Shown: positions 28,035 to 38,085 of the stretch, one piece after another
Layout of the letters: each line of letters starts with the position of its first letter
Position numbering within the stretch: the stretch's first letter is position 1
Source: CAWBVG01 sp963792175
Lineage (GTDB): Bacteria; Acidobacteriota; Vicinamibacteria; Vicinamibacterales; CAVVIG01
Direction of reading: 5' to 3'
Length of the DNA: 64,000 nucleotides
NCBI GenBank assembly: GCA_963792175.1
Contig: CAWBVG010000031.1
Span: forward strand, 186,001-250,000
Translations under genes and position numbers: made by a program
Notes under the pieces: generated by a model
Databases searched by the model: none
Seen by the model: only the letters and a program-made list of their open reading frames with translations
What the model was told of the DNA's origin: nothing

Positions 28035-28515
28035 ATGTTCTCTCGTTCGCTGGTCGTTGTGAGCGTCGTTGGACTGTTGTCGGCAACTGCGCTGGTTGCC
28101 CTGGCGCAGGTCCAGTTGCCCGATGCGCCTGGGAAGGACGAGACCGTCCGCATGTGCGGCACGTGTCATGAGGTGGAGCGCGCCACGTCCGTCCGGTTGA
28201 GCCGCGAAGGCTGGCAGGACACCATCGCGAAGATGGTGGATTTGGGCGCCAAGGCATCGGACGAGGAGCGTGCGAAGGTGCTTGAACTACCTGGCCGAGC
28301 ACTTCAAGGGGGAAGCGCCGCGGCCATTGAACCTGAACACGGCGACTGCGATCGAGCTCGAGAGCATCGTTGGACTTCTCCGAAAGGAGTCGGCGGCGTG
28401 GATCGCACACCGGAAGACGTCCGGTCCGTGCAAGTCGCTGGATGATGTGAAGAAGGCCCCGGGTGTGCCCTTCAAGAAGATCGACGAACATCGCGATCGA
28501 CTCGTGTGTTTCTGA
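28035..28515 (+). CDS. Exported cytochrome c fused to a helix-hairpin-helix domain
   Basis: MFSRSLVVVSVVGLLSATAL is a Sec signal. Residues about 30-90 are a single-haem cytochrome c module with CGTCH as the haem-binding motif and a late methionine (TIAKMVDLGAKASDEE) as possible axial ligand. Residues about 100-159 contain LNLNTATAIELESIVGLLRK and a second hairpin KSLDDVKKAPGVPFKKID, a ComEA-type helix-hairpin-helix. One extra base near 28280 (CTTGAAC for CTGAAC) breaks the frame. Corrected length about 159. Likely a periplasmic electron carrier for the PQQ proteins upstream; the role of the HhH domain is unclear. Confidence 0.75.
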
Positions 28516-28523
28516 GTGACGCA

Positions 28524-29993
28524 GTGACCGCACATTTCCTCGCGTTCGATCTTGGCGCCGAAAGCGGCCGCGCGATGGTCGGCTCGCTCGATGGTGGCGT
28601 CCTCGCCCTCCGCGAGGTCCACCGCTTCGCCAACGACCCGATTCGTCACGACGGCTCGTTGCGGTGGGACATCGTGCGCCTGTGGGAGGAGATTCGACGC
28701 GGACTCGACCTCGCCAGTGAGAATCGCCTGCAGAGCGTCGGCGTTGACTGCTGGGGCGTCGACTACGCGCTTCTCGACGCGGCGGGTGAATTGCTCGAAC
28801 CGCCGTACCACTATCGCGACAGCCGAACCGAAGGCGTCATGGAATCCGTGTTCGAGCGTGTCACACGCGAGCGGATCTATGCGGCAACGGGCATCCAGTT
28901 CCTGTCGATTAACACGATCTATCAGCTGGCCGCCGCCTGCCGCCGCACACCTGAGGTCGTCGAAGCGGCGCGATCGCTCGCGACGATTCCGGACGTCCTG
29001 AACTATTGGCTGTCGGGGACGCTGGTGTCCGAGTACACGATCGCGACGACGACGCAGATGGTCGACGCGCGAACGCGGACGTGGGCGATCGACTTGTTGA
29101 ATGAGATTGGGTTGCCCGGTCGGTTGCTGCAGCCGATTGTCGAAGCCGGCAGCATCACCGGCGCCCTGCAGCGATCGGCGTCGACGACAGGCGCGGGCAC
29201 ACCGATCGTCGCGCCGGCGTGCCACGACACCGGGTCGGCAGTGGCATCGGTGAACGCGTCGGCGCCAGTCGCCTTTCTGAGCTCTGGCACCTGGTCGTTG
29301 CTCGGCACCGAAGTTCGCGAACCGGTGATCAACTCGAGAGCGCTGGCGCTCAATTTCACGAACGAAGGCGGCGTCTGCGGGACGACGCGTCTCCTGAAGA
29401 ACATCGCGGGACTCTGGCTGCTGCAGTCGTGCCGCCGCCTGTGGCAGTCAAGCGGTCAGGACCTTTCGTACGAGACGCTGATTGCCGCGGCGGCAGAGGA
29501 CCGGCGCGGGTTTCAATCGCTCGTCGATCCAGACGATCCCCGGTTCGTGAATCCCAGGGATATGCCGGCTGCCATCAGCGAGTACTGTCGCCAGACTGGG
29601 CAGACCCAGCCGGATACTCCGGCGTCGTTCACGCGCGCCATCCTGGAGAGTCTCGCGTTCAAGTACCGGGCGGTCCTCGAATCGCTCGAGGAGTTGACCG
29701 GTCGTCGATTCGAGGAGATTCGGATCATCGGCGGCGGCGCCCGGAACCGATTGCTGTCGCAATGGACCGCGGACGCGACCGGCCGGACCGTGACCGCAGG
29801 TCCAGTGGAAGCGACTGCGCTCGGTAACGTCGCCGTTCAGATGATTGCGACGGGCGCGGTTGGATCACTCGCCGACGCGCGTGCGGTGATCGATCGGTCG
29901 TTCCCCGTCGAACGGTTCGAACCACTCGACGCCGACCGCTGGGACGCCGAATACCAGCGCTTTCAACACTACGTGGAGTTCACCTGTGCCTGA
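28524..29993 (+). CDS. rhaB: L-rhamnulokinase (FGGY family)
   Basis: The GTG at 28524 begins VTAHFLAFDLGAESGRAMVG, the phosphate-1 motif of FGGY kinases in its rhamnulokinase form. Further blocks are GVDCWGVDYALLDAAGELLE, YHYRDSRTEGVMESVF, PACHDTGSAVASV, LSSGTWSLLGTE and IRIIGGGARNRLLSQWTADA (adenosine motif). About 489 residues, intact. It phosphorylates L-rhamnulose and is followed, with an 8-bp overlap, by the aldolase/dehydrogenase gene. The ORF extends to a TTG at 28506 but that overlaps the previous gene; I prefer 28524. Confidence 0.93.
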   Translation: MTAHFLAFDLGAESGRAMVGSLDGGVLALREVHRFANDPIRHDGSLRWDIVRLWEEIRRGLDLASENRLQSVGVDCWGVDYALLDAAGELLEPPYHYRDSRTEGVMESVFERVTRERIYAATGIQFLSINTIYQLAAACRRTPEVVEAARSLATIPDVLNYWLSGTLVSEYTIATTTQMVDARTRTWAIDLLNEIGLPGRLLQPIVEAGSITGALQRSASTTGAGTPIVAPACHDTGSAVASVNASAPVAFLSSGTWSLLGTEVREPVINSRALALNFTNEGGVCGTTRLLKNIAGLWLLQSCRRLWQSSGQDLSYETLIAAAAEDRRGFQSLVDPDDPRFVNPRDMPAAISEYCRQTGQTQPDTPASFTRAILESLAFKYRAVLESLEELTGRRFEEIRIIGGGARNRLLSQWTADATGRTVTAGPVEATALGNVAVQMIATGAVGSLADARAVIDRSFPVERFEPLDADRWDAEYQRFQHYVEFTCA

Positions 29994-32215
29994 CACCGCG
30001 TCGATCTCGACGCGATACCTGCAGAACCTCTGGGACGAGGGCGAAGCCGCGAAGCTGGCGAACCAGCCGCTGGAACTGCTCCGCTATCGGTCGAATCTGC
30101 TGGGCGCCGATCTGCGCATCACGAACTTCGGCGGCGGCAACACGAGCTCGAAGTTCGCGCTTCCGGATCCGTTGACCGGCGAGGCGGTCCGCGTGCTGGC
30201 GGTCAAGGGCAGCGGCGGCGATCTTCGATCGATGGGCACGTCCGGGTTCGCCGTGCTGTATCTGGACAAGCTCGAACAGCTGATCGCGCGCTACCGTGGC
30301 GAGGCGCACGAAGACGAGATGGTCGCCTTCTATCCGCTGTGCGCGTTCGGCGAGAATCGCGTCGCCGCGTCGATCGATACACCGCTGCACGCCTTCTTGC
30401 CGTTCGACCACGTCGATCATCTGCACCCGGACTGGGCCATCGCCCTGGCGGCGAGCGCCAACGGGCGCCGGAAGCTCGACGAGCTGAACGCGCGCTACGG
30501 CCGGCGCATCGTCTGGGTGCCGTGGCAGCGCCCGGGCTTCGAGCTGGGCATGATGCTGCGCCGCGCCGTCGCGGAGCACCCCGGCTGCGACGGCATCCTG
30601 CTCGGCAGCCACGGACTGTTCACGTGGGGCGCCACGCAGCACGAATGCTACGCGAACAGCCTGAAGACGATCGATCAGATGGGCGAGTTCGTCGAGGAGC
30701 ACGCCCGTGCGTCGAAACGGCCGCTGTTCGGAGGGGCGGCCGTGACGGCGGCGGTCGATCGCGAATCAACGACGGCGGCGATTCTTCCGATGCTGCGCGG
30801 CGCCGTGTCGTCGAATCGCCGGGTCGTCGCGCACGTCGACTCGTCGGACGAGGCCGTGACGTTCGCCAATTCACGGTGGGCCGCTGAACTCTCTCAGCTG
30901 GGCACGAGTTGTCCCGATCACTTCCTGCGGACGCGCATCTGTCCGATGTTCGTGCCGTGGCAGCCCGAACACGAAGACGTCACGACACTGCGGCGGCGGA
31001 TCGGCGAGCAGATCGGTGGGTATCGCGACGAATACGTGGCGTATTACAACGTCTTGCGCCGAGGCGGGCTCGCCGGCGCTGCGCGACTCGAACCCGTCGG
31101 TGATCGTCATTCCGGGGCTCGGCGTCTACGGCTTCGGCAAAGACAAGCGCGAGGCGCGAATCACGACGGAGTTTTTCGCGAACGCCGTCCACGTGATGGC
31201 TGGCGCGACGGCGCTCGAGGACGATGCCAGCGCCGCTGCGGTGCTTCCGCAGGCGCGCACCGCGGAGCAGGCCAGGGGGTTCAAGAGCGTCCACAACTAC
31301 GTCGCGTTGCCGAGGAGCGAAGCCTTTCGCATCGAGTACTGGGCGCTCGAGGAAGCCAAGCTGCAGCGGATGCCGCCCGAGCGCGAATTCAGCCGGAAGA
31401 TCGCGCTCATCGTCGGGGGCGGGAGCGGGATCGGCCGCGAGGCCGCGCTGCTGCTGGCGCGGCGCGGCGCGCACGTTGTCGTCGCGGATCGCGATGAGGC
31501 CCTGGCCGGTTCGACGTGGGCCGAGGCGCAGAAGCTCTCGTCGCCGGAACTGGGGATGGCCGCGCCCGTCGATCTGTCGTCCCGCGACAGTATCGCGGCG
31601 GCGCTGCGGCGCACGATTCTGGCGTTTGGCGGCGTCGACATCGTCATCAACACGGCGGCAATCTACCCGACACCCGATCCGTCTCGGACCGATGCCGAAG
31701 CCACCTGGGCGAACACGCTGCACGTCAACGTCACGGGTAACTACGTGCTGGCCGAAGAGGCGGCGCGGATGCTACGCGAACAGAATCTGCCGGCGACGAT
31801 GGTGTTCACCAGCTCGGCGAACGCGATCGTGCCCAAGAGCGGCAGCGAAGCGTACGACGTCAGCAAAGCCGCCGTGAACCACCTGATCCGCGAGCTCGCG
31901 ATCGGCCTCGGGCCGCTGGTGCGCGTGAACGGCATTGCACCGGCCACCGTCGTTGCCGGCTCGTCGATGTTTCCGCGCGATCGCGTGATGGTCGCCCTGA
32001 AGAAGTACAACATCGCATTTGAAGACGGCGAGCCGACCGAGGATCTGCGGACGAAATTGGCCGCCTTCTATGCGAAACGCACGATCACCGGCGAGCCGAT
32101 TCTGCCGCGGGATTGCGCGAACGCCATCTGCTGGCTCGCCGGCGACGCCAGCGCGAAGACGACTGGACATGTGATTCCCGTCGACGGCGGATTGCCAGAA
32201 GCGTTCATTCGGTAA
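29986..32215 (+). CDS. rhaD: Bifunctional rhamnulose-1-phosphate aldolase / lactaldehyde dehydrogenase-type SDR
   Basis: The N-terminal half (about 1-430) is a class II aldolase: GGGNTSSKF, IDTPLHAFLPFDHVDHLHPD with the zinc-ligand histidines, and DGILLGSHGLFTWG. The C-terminal half (about 440-742) is a short-chain dehydrogenase: VGGGSGIGREAALLLARRGA, INTAAIYPTPD, TMVFTSSANAI and the Tyr-Lys pair in AYDVSKAAVNHL. One extra base near 31055 splits the reading frame inside the aldolase half (after GYRDEYVAYYN, continuing SPALRDSNPSVIVIPGLG). Such aldolase-dehydrogenase fusions act on L-rhamnulose 1-phosphate and its lactaldehyde product. Corrected length about 742. Confidence 0.92.
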
Positions 32216-32263
32216 CGGTCGCTGAAGAAGCACTCACACGTGTTTCCCATAGGAGGTAGTAGC

Positions 32264-35200
32264 ATGACGCGCAGGCTCGGAAGCATGACGCTCGTCGCCT
32301 TGTGGCTTCTGACGGCTGGGCTCAGGGCCCAGGAGTCGGCATCTTCCGGAATCGTCGGGCAGGTCGTCGACTCGACCCGAGGTGCGATGCCCGGCGCCAC
32401 GGTCACTGTCATCAACGTCGGCACCAACGCACAACGCGTGGTCAACACCGACGCCGAAGGGCGCTTTTCGGTCCCGAACCTGCCGCCGGCAACCTACAGC
32501 GTTCGCGTGGAGCTTTCGGGCTTCGCGACCGCCGAGCTCAAGGAACTGGTCCTCCGCAACGGCGAAGTCGCCCGCCCGACGATCACGCTCGGCCTCGCCA
32601 ACGTTGCCGAAACGGTGACGGTCGTCGGCCTGTCTCCGCTGCTCCAGACGACCAACGCCTCCGTCAGCCAGACGATTACGCAAAAGCAGATCGAAGATCT
32701 GCCGGTGGCGGGCCGTGGCCTGCTGTCGTTCGCGTCGCTGTCGGCGGGCGTGACGCCGCAGGCCTTCAATCGAGGCACGCAGTTCGGCGCCGCGGGCAGC
32801 AGCCGCAGTCAGTATGTGACCGTCGAAGGCGGCCGCGACAGCTCGACGAACTACGCCATCGACGGCGTCTACGTCCGGTCGCTGCGATTCAACAATCTGT
32901 CGCTGAACCCACCGCTCGATGCCGTGCAGGAAGTCAACGTGCTCCGAAACTCGTTCACGACGGAGTACGGCCAGGGTCAGGCGGTCGTCTCGATTGTGAC
33001 GAAATCCGGATCGAATCGCCTGACCGGTTCCGCGTACGACTACATCCGCAGCCAGAAGGCCGAGGCGGAGAATTACTTCGGGCAGAAGCCCGGCGACCGG
33101 ACGCAGGCCGGTGCCACGGGCGGAGGGCCGATCGTCAAGAATCGCTTCTTCGTGTTTGGCGGCTATGAAGCGCTGAGGTCCACGTCGCCGAAGACGCTGT
33201 TCGCGGCGGTGCCGAGCGCCACGCAGCTGGCGGGGAATTTCTCGGGCCTCTCGACGGCAATCACCGATCCGTTGACGGGCCTGGCGTTTCCGGGCAACGT
33301 CATCCCGTCGGGCCGGTTTTCGAACTTCGCCAAGATTCTCGCGCCGACCGTTCCGGCGGCCAACAACGTCGGCGCGAACAATTACCGGACGGTCCGCGAT
33401 CTCACCGACGATGCTGACACGGCGACGATCCGCGCCGATCAGACCCTGCCGAACCACAATCTCTTTCAGCGGTTCATGTACTACAAAGGCTCGCAGGTGA
33501 GCCCGAGCGTATTCAGCTACACGAACCTTCCGCAGAACGGGCAGGAATTTCGCCGCGGGCGATACCTGGGTCGTCTCGCCAAGGCTCGTCAACGAAATCC
33601 GATTCGGCTACAACTACGCCTACCACCTGAACTCGCCGATCAGCCTCGACGATCGCAACTGGGTCGGCGATATCGGGATGCGCAACCTGGCCGGCGGCAC
33701 CGATCCGATCGACTACGGCCGTCCCGGATTCACGATGACCGGCTTCACCGGAAATGGCGAGGGCGGCATTACCCAGGGCGCGACCGAAAACATCCTCAGC
33801 GTGTCGAACGCGACCAGCTGGGTGCAGGGCCGCCACAACGTCCGCTTCGGGATTCAGGCCCAGTTCCGCAAGAACGATCAGCTGACCGAGGTGCCGCCGC
33901 GCGGCGGCTTCACGTTCAACGGACAGTTCACCGGCAATCCAGTCGCCGACTTCCTGCTCGGCTGGTGCTCGACGTGCACCGGCGCGTTCGGCAGCTCGCG
34001 GTCGAATTACCGGTCGCCGACCTTCGCGCCGTTCATCGACGACAACTGGCAGATCTCGTCAGTGCTGACGCTGCAGATGGGTCTGCGCTGGGAGTACCTG
34101 GGACCGTGGCACGAGCAGAACAATCAGGAGGGCTCGTTCGATCCGGCGACCGGCAAGATTGCGTTTCACGTCGTGCCGACCAACCTGCCGGCCAAGCTGG
34201 TCCCGCTGGTCATCAACCAGGACAACTTCTTCCCTGAAGGCATTCTGAAAAAAGACCTGAACAACTTCGGCCCGCGCGTCGGTGTCGTGTATAGCGCCAA
34301 CGACAAGACGGTGGTCAGAAGCGGCTTCGGTGTCTATTACGACAACCTCAATTTGAACGAGCTGCAGTTCTCGCGGCTGGTGCCGCCGTTCTACGGACAG
34401 TACTCGCTGCAGCCGACCAGGACCGACCTCCGGTTCAACGCCGATGGGCTGTTTCCGGATCTGAACAACATCCCCGAGTTCCCGGCGCCGTTCTCGATGA
34501 ATCCCGACAACCGGACGGCCTACACGATGCAATGGAACGGCAACGTCCAGCACACGTTCGGCAAGGATTACCTGTTCGAGGTGGCGTACACCGGCAGCCA
34601 CAGCTACAACGAGCACAAGCGCTTCAACATCAACCAGGCGCAGCCGGGCACGACGCCCATCGTGACGCGCGTCCCGTATCCGGCGTTCCAGTCGGCGATC
34701 CTGTACTCGTCCGATGGGGGGTGGGCCTCGTTCAACGGCGTGACGTTCCGTCTCGACAAACGCTACTCCGATGGATTGTTCTTCCTCGGCAGCTACCAGC
34801 TCTCGAGGAGCCGCGACAACGGCTCCGGCGAAATCGAGGCGAACGACACCGCCTACGCGTGGGATCTGAATGCCGACACCGCGTACGCGCGGTACGATCA
34901 GCGTCACCGGGTCCAGGCGAGCTTCGGTTACGAGTTGCCGTTCGGGCCCGGGAAGCCGTGGCTGTCCAACGGCGGCGCCGCGGCCTACGCGTTTGGTGGA
35001 TGGCAGATCCAGGGAATCATGCGGTTCGCGTCCGGATTCCCGTTCAGCATCTCCTCCACGAACGTCTGCCAGTGCGGATCGTTCGTCCCGCAGCGCGTGA
35101 ACCTCGTCGCGCCGGGAAACTTCGGAGAGCTCGACGCGCCGACGGCCGACCGATGGTTCGACAAGACGGCGTACGCGGTGCCGGCGCTCGGCACCCAGGG

Positions 35201-35435
35201 CACCGCCGGCCGCAACACCGTGCGCGGCCCCGGAACACAGCAGATCAACATGTCGCTGAGCAAGCGCTTTCCGATCAATCGCGCCCGCGTCGAGTTCAGG
35301 GCCGAGATCTTCAACCTCCTCAACCACAACAACTTCGGAAACCCTGATACGAACATCTCGAATGCGACCGCCGCCACCATCACGACGGCCGACGACGGCC
35401 GCGCCGCGCAATTCGGTTTGAGACTCGCCTGGTAA
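32264..35435 (+). CDS. Oar-like TonB-dependent receptor, rhamnose locus
   Basis: ATG at 32264 with AGGAGGT 6 nt upstream. Signal peptide 1-22, carboxypeptidase-regulatory domain (GIVGQVVDSTRGAMPGATVT), plug (EDLPVAGRGLLSFASLSAGV, NYAIDGVYVR) and a barrel ending RAAQFGLRLAW with a terminal Trp. One extra base near 33555 shifts the frame between QNGQEF and AGDTWVVSPRLVNEIRFGYN. Corrected length about 1056. Located between rhamnose catabolic genes and the rhamnose ABC transporter, it probably imports rhamnose-containing oligosaccharides. Confidence 0.9.
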
Positions 35436-35448
35436 GAGAGCCGGAACG

Positions 35449-35495
35449 CAACGCCCGCGAAGGTCCAGGAAAGATTGGCCTTCGCGGGCGTTGCC
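35449..35495. terminator. 16-bp perfect stem-loop after the TonB gene
   Basis: GCAACGCCCGCGAAGG (35449-35464) pairs perfectly with CCTTCGCGGGCGTTGC (35480-35495) over a 15-nt loop. It starts 14 bp after the receptor stop and ends 18 bp before the ABC-ATPase start. There is no run of T after it, so it may attenuate or stabilise rather than fully terminate. Confidence 0.5.
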
Positions 35496-35513
35496 GCCTT
35501 ATCATCCTGCCGC

Positions 35514-37013
35514 TTGCCGCCCGCGCTGCTTTCCGCATCGTCCATCACCAAATCGTTCGAAGGGGTCAGCGCGCTCCGCCACGTCTCGTTCGAGCTGCAA
35601 GCGGGCGAGGTGCACGCGATCGTCGGCGAGAACGGTGCTGGCAAGTCGACGCTGATCAAGATCATGACCGGCGCCGAGCGGCCCGATGCGGGCCGCTTGA
35701 CGGTGGCGGGTCGTGACGTGCCTCACATGACGCCGGCGCTGGCGCGCGCGCTCGGCATTGCCGCCATCTACCAGCAGCCGTCGTTGTTTCCCGACCTGTC
35801 GGTCGCCGAGAACGTCGCGCTCACACTCGAGACCGGCGGGATCTGGCGCCGCGTCCGCTGGAGCGAGCGGCGACGCCGTGCCCGCGCGCTGCTCGAGCAG
35901 GTCGGATCCACGGTCGATCCCGCGCGGCTGGCCGGCAGCCTCAGCATGCCGGAGCAGCAGTTGGTCGAGATTGCCAAGGCAATCGGGGCCGATGCGAAGG
36001 TCGTCATCATGGACGAGCCGACCGCGTCGCTGATGGACGAAGAAGTCGAACGGCTGTTCGCGGTGATTCGACAGGTGCGCGCGCAGGGCTGCGGCATCAT
36101 CTACATTTCTCATCGTCTCGAGGAAGTGTTTGCGCTGAGCGATCGGATTACGGTGCTCCGCGACGGTGAGACCATCGCGACGCGCGCGACAGAGACGTTC
36201 GATCGATCGGCCCTGATTCAGACGATGGTCGGCCGGACGTTGAAGGAGACGAAGCCGAGACAGGCCGTGGCCACCGGGGATGTGGCGCTCGAGCTCAGGC
36301 ATCTGTCGAATCGCGAACTGGGCCTGTCTGACGTGTCGATCAGCGTGCAGCGCGGAGAGGTGCTGGGCATCGCGGGCCTCGTCGGATCCGGCAGGACCGA
36401 GCTGGCGGAAACGTTGTTCGGTCTGGTGCCGTCCGACGGCGGGGAAGTGCTGGTCCGTGGAGTGCCGGTCCGCATCGGCTCGCCGCTGGAGGCGATCCAG
36501 CTGAGGATCGGCTACGTGCCCGAAGATCGCCGCCGGCATGGCGTGATGCTCGAGATGTCGATTGCGGAGAACACCAGCCTGGCGAGCCTCGGCGCCGTCT
36601 CGTCCCATGGCTTGATCGATCGCGCCGCGGAGCGGCGGCTCGCCGAACGCCATGTCGAGCGCCTGCGGATCAAGGCGCCGTCGGTGTCGACCGACGTGGG
36701 GGCGCTGTCCGGGGGCAACCAGCAGAAGGTCGCGCTCGCGCGTTGGCTGTCGATCCAGCCCGACGTGCTGATTCTCGACGAGCCGACGCAGGGCGTCGAC
36801 GTCGGCGCGAAGGCGGAGATCCATGCGCTGATTCACGAGCTGGCGGAACGCGGGCTCGCGATCGTGATGATCTCGTCGGACTTGCCCGAGGTGCTGAGCA
36901 TGAGCGATCGCATCGCGATCATGCATGCCGGCACTGTGAGTGGTGTGCTGAATCGCGCGGAAGCGACGCAGGACAGGATCATGGCATTGGCGTTGGAGCG
37001 CCCTACGGGGTAG
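35514..37013 (+). CDS. rhaT: Rhamnose-type sugar ABC transporter ATPase (two ATPase domains)
   Basis: TTG start at 35514 (MPPALLSASSITKSF-like start) is chosen because the upstream TTG lies in the stem-loop. Domain 1 has GENGAGKSTL, LSMPEQQLVEIAKA and VVIMDEPTASLMDEEV; domain 2 has GLVGSGRTELAETLFG, ALSGGNQQKVALARWL and LILDEPTQGVDVGAKAE. 499 residues, the size of RbsA/RhaT-type proteins in which only the first Walker A is canonical. Followed by the permease genes. Rhamnose specificity is inferred from the surrounding rhaB, rhaD and rhaA genes. Confidence 0.92.
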   Translation: MPPALLSASSITKSFEGVSALRHVSFELQAGEVHAIVGENGAGKSTLIKIMTGAERPDAGRLTVAGRDVPHMTPALARALGIAAIYQQPSLFPDLSVAENVALTLETGGIWRRVRWSERRRRARALLEQVGSTVDPARLAGSLSMPEQQLVEIAKAIGADAKVVIMDEPTASLMDEEVERLFAVIRQVRAQGCGIIYISHRLEEVFALSDRITVLRDGETIATRATETFDRSALIQTMVGRTLKETKPRQAVATGDVALELRHLSNRELGLSDVSISVQRGEVLGIAGLVGSGRTELAETLFGLVPSDGGEVLVRGVPVRIGSPLEAIQLRIGYVPEDRRRHGVMLEMSIAENTSLASLGAVSSHGLIDRAAERRLAERHVERLRIKAPSVSTDVGALSGGNQQKVALARWLSIQPDVLILDEPTQGVDVGAKAEIHALIHELAERGLAIVMISSDLPEVLSMSDRIAIMHAGTVSGVLNRAEATQDRIMALALERPTG

Positions 37014-37019
37014 GTGCAT

Positions 37020-37105
37020 AGCCTGCCTCGCCGAAGCGAGGCCGGTGGGGCGAGCGAAGGCGGGGCTAGGGGCTGGGGCAGCCGCGGGCTAGGGGCTGGG
37101 GGCTA
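37020..37105. repeat. Hairpin plus GGGGCTA array
   Basis: GCCTCGCCGAAGCGAGGC (37025-37042) is a perfect hairpin, followed by GCGAGCGAAGGCGGGG and then four GGGGCTA/GGGGCTG units up to 37105. It fills the gap between ATPase and permease. Confidence 0.65.
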
Positions 37106-37119
37106 GCTACAAAAGGACA

Positions 37120-38085
37120 ATGAAGAACGCTCACAGACGAGAAGCCGCGGTGGCCGCTGCGATTGGCGCGCTGGCGATCGTCCTGGCGGTCGTCGCGCCC
37201 GGTTATTTCTCCGCGGAGAACCTGCGCGATCTCTTCCTGGCGAACCTTCCCGTCCTGCTGGTGGCGATCGGGATGACGCTGGTCATCGTCGCCGGCGAGA
37301 TCGACATCTCCGTCGGCTCGGTGTTCGCCATCTGCGCCGTCGCCGCCGGCGTGCTCGCAAAGGCCGGCATGCCGGTGTGGCTCGCGAGCGCCGCGGCATG
37401 CCTGCTGGGCGCGCTGTTCGGATCGATCAACGGGGCACTGGTCGCGTACGCCGGCATCCCGTCGATCGTCGTCACGCTTGCGACGATGGTGGCGCTGCGA
37501 GACGGGCTGCGCTGGACGACGGAAGGCGCCTGGGTTCAGGACCTGCCGCGGGCGTTTCAGTGGCTCGGGCTCACCCAGGCTGAATATCCGTTCGTCGCCG
37601 CGTCGCTGACGGCGGTACTGACGATCGCCTTTGCCTGGGGGCTGCGTCACGTGGCGGCCGGCCGTGCGGTGTATGCGACGGGTTCGAACCCGGATGCGGC
37701 CCGCCTCGCGGGGCTCGACACCGCCGCCGTGAAATGCGCGGTGTTCGCGATCGTTGGAACGTTGACGGGACTCGCCGCCGTGCTCAATGCCGTCCGGTTC
37801 AATCAGATTCCCAGCAACGCCGGCATCGGTCTCGAGATGAAGGTGATTGCGTCGGTCGTGGTCGGCGGGGCGTCGGTCGCCGGCGGCCGCGGCGGCGTCC
37901 CGGGCACCGTGCTCGGCGTCATGCTGCTGGCGGCCATCGGTCCCGCGCTCACATTCCTGGGCATCAGCGCGCACTGGGAGCGCGCCATCCAGGGCGCGAT
38001 CATTCTCGTGGCGATTGCGGCCGAAGGCATGCGCCTGCCGGTCGGCGGTCGAGCGCTGGCGCATGTGAAGACTGCTCAGGCATGA
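37120..38085 (+). CDS. rhaP: Rhamnose-type ABC transporter permease 1
   Basis: A 321-residue BPD-transp-2 permease with about nine hydrophobic helices. Conserved blocks are LLVAIGMTLVIVAGEIDISV, the family signature GEIDISVGSV, ATGSNPDAARLAG (the coupling loop) and VVVGGASVAGGRGGVPGTVL. Intact frame. The stop overlaps the ATG of the next permease in an ATGA arrangement. Confidence 0.92.
   Translation: MKNAHRREAAVAAAIGALAIVLAVVAPGYFSAENLRDLFLANLPVLLVAIGMTLVIVAGEIDISVGSVFAICAVAAGVLAKAGMPVWLASAAACLLGALFGSINGALVAYAGIPSIVVTLATMVALRDGLRWTTEGAWVQDLPRAFQWLGLTQAEYPFVAASLTAVLTIAFAWGLRHVAAGRAVYATGSNPDAARLAGLDTAAVKCAVFAIVGTLTGLAAVLNAVRFNQIPSNAGIGLEMKVIASVVVGGASVAGGRGGVPGTVLGVMLLAAIGPALTFLGISAHWERAIQGAIILVAIAAEGMRLPVGGRALAHVKTAQA

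Noticed and set aside
35502..37019. 505-codon antisense frame over the rhamnose ABC ATPase
   Set aside because: Sequence is Arg/His/Gln-rich with no recognisable motif, while the plus strand has complete Walker and signature motifs.
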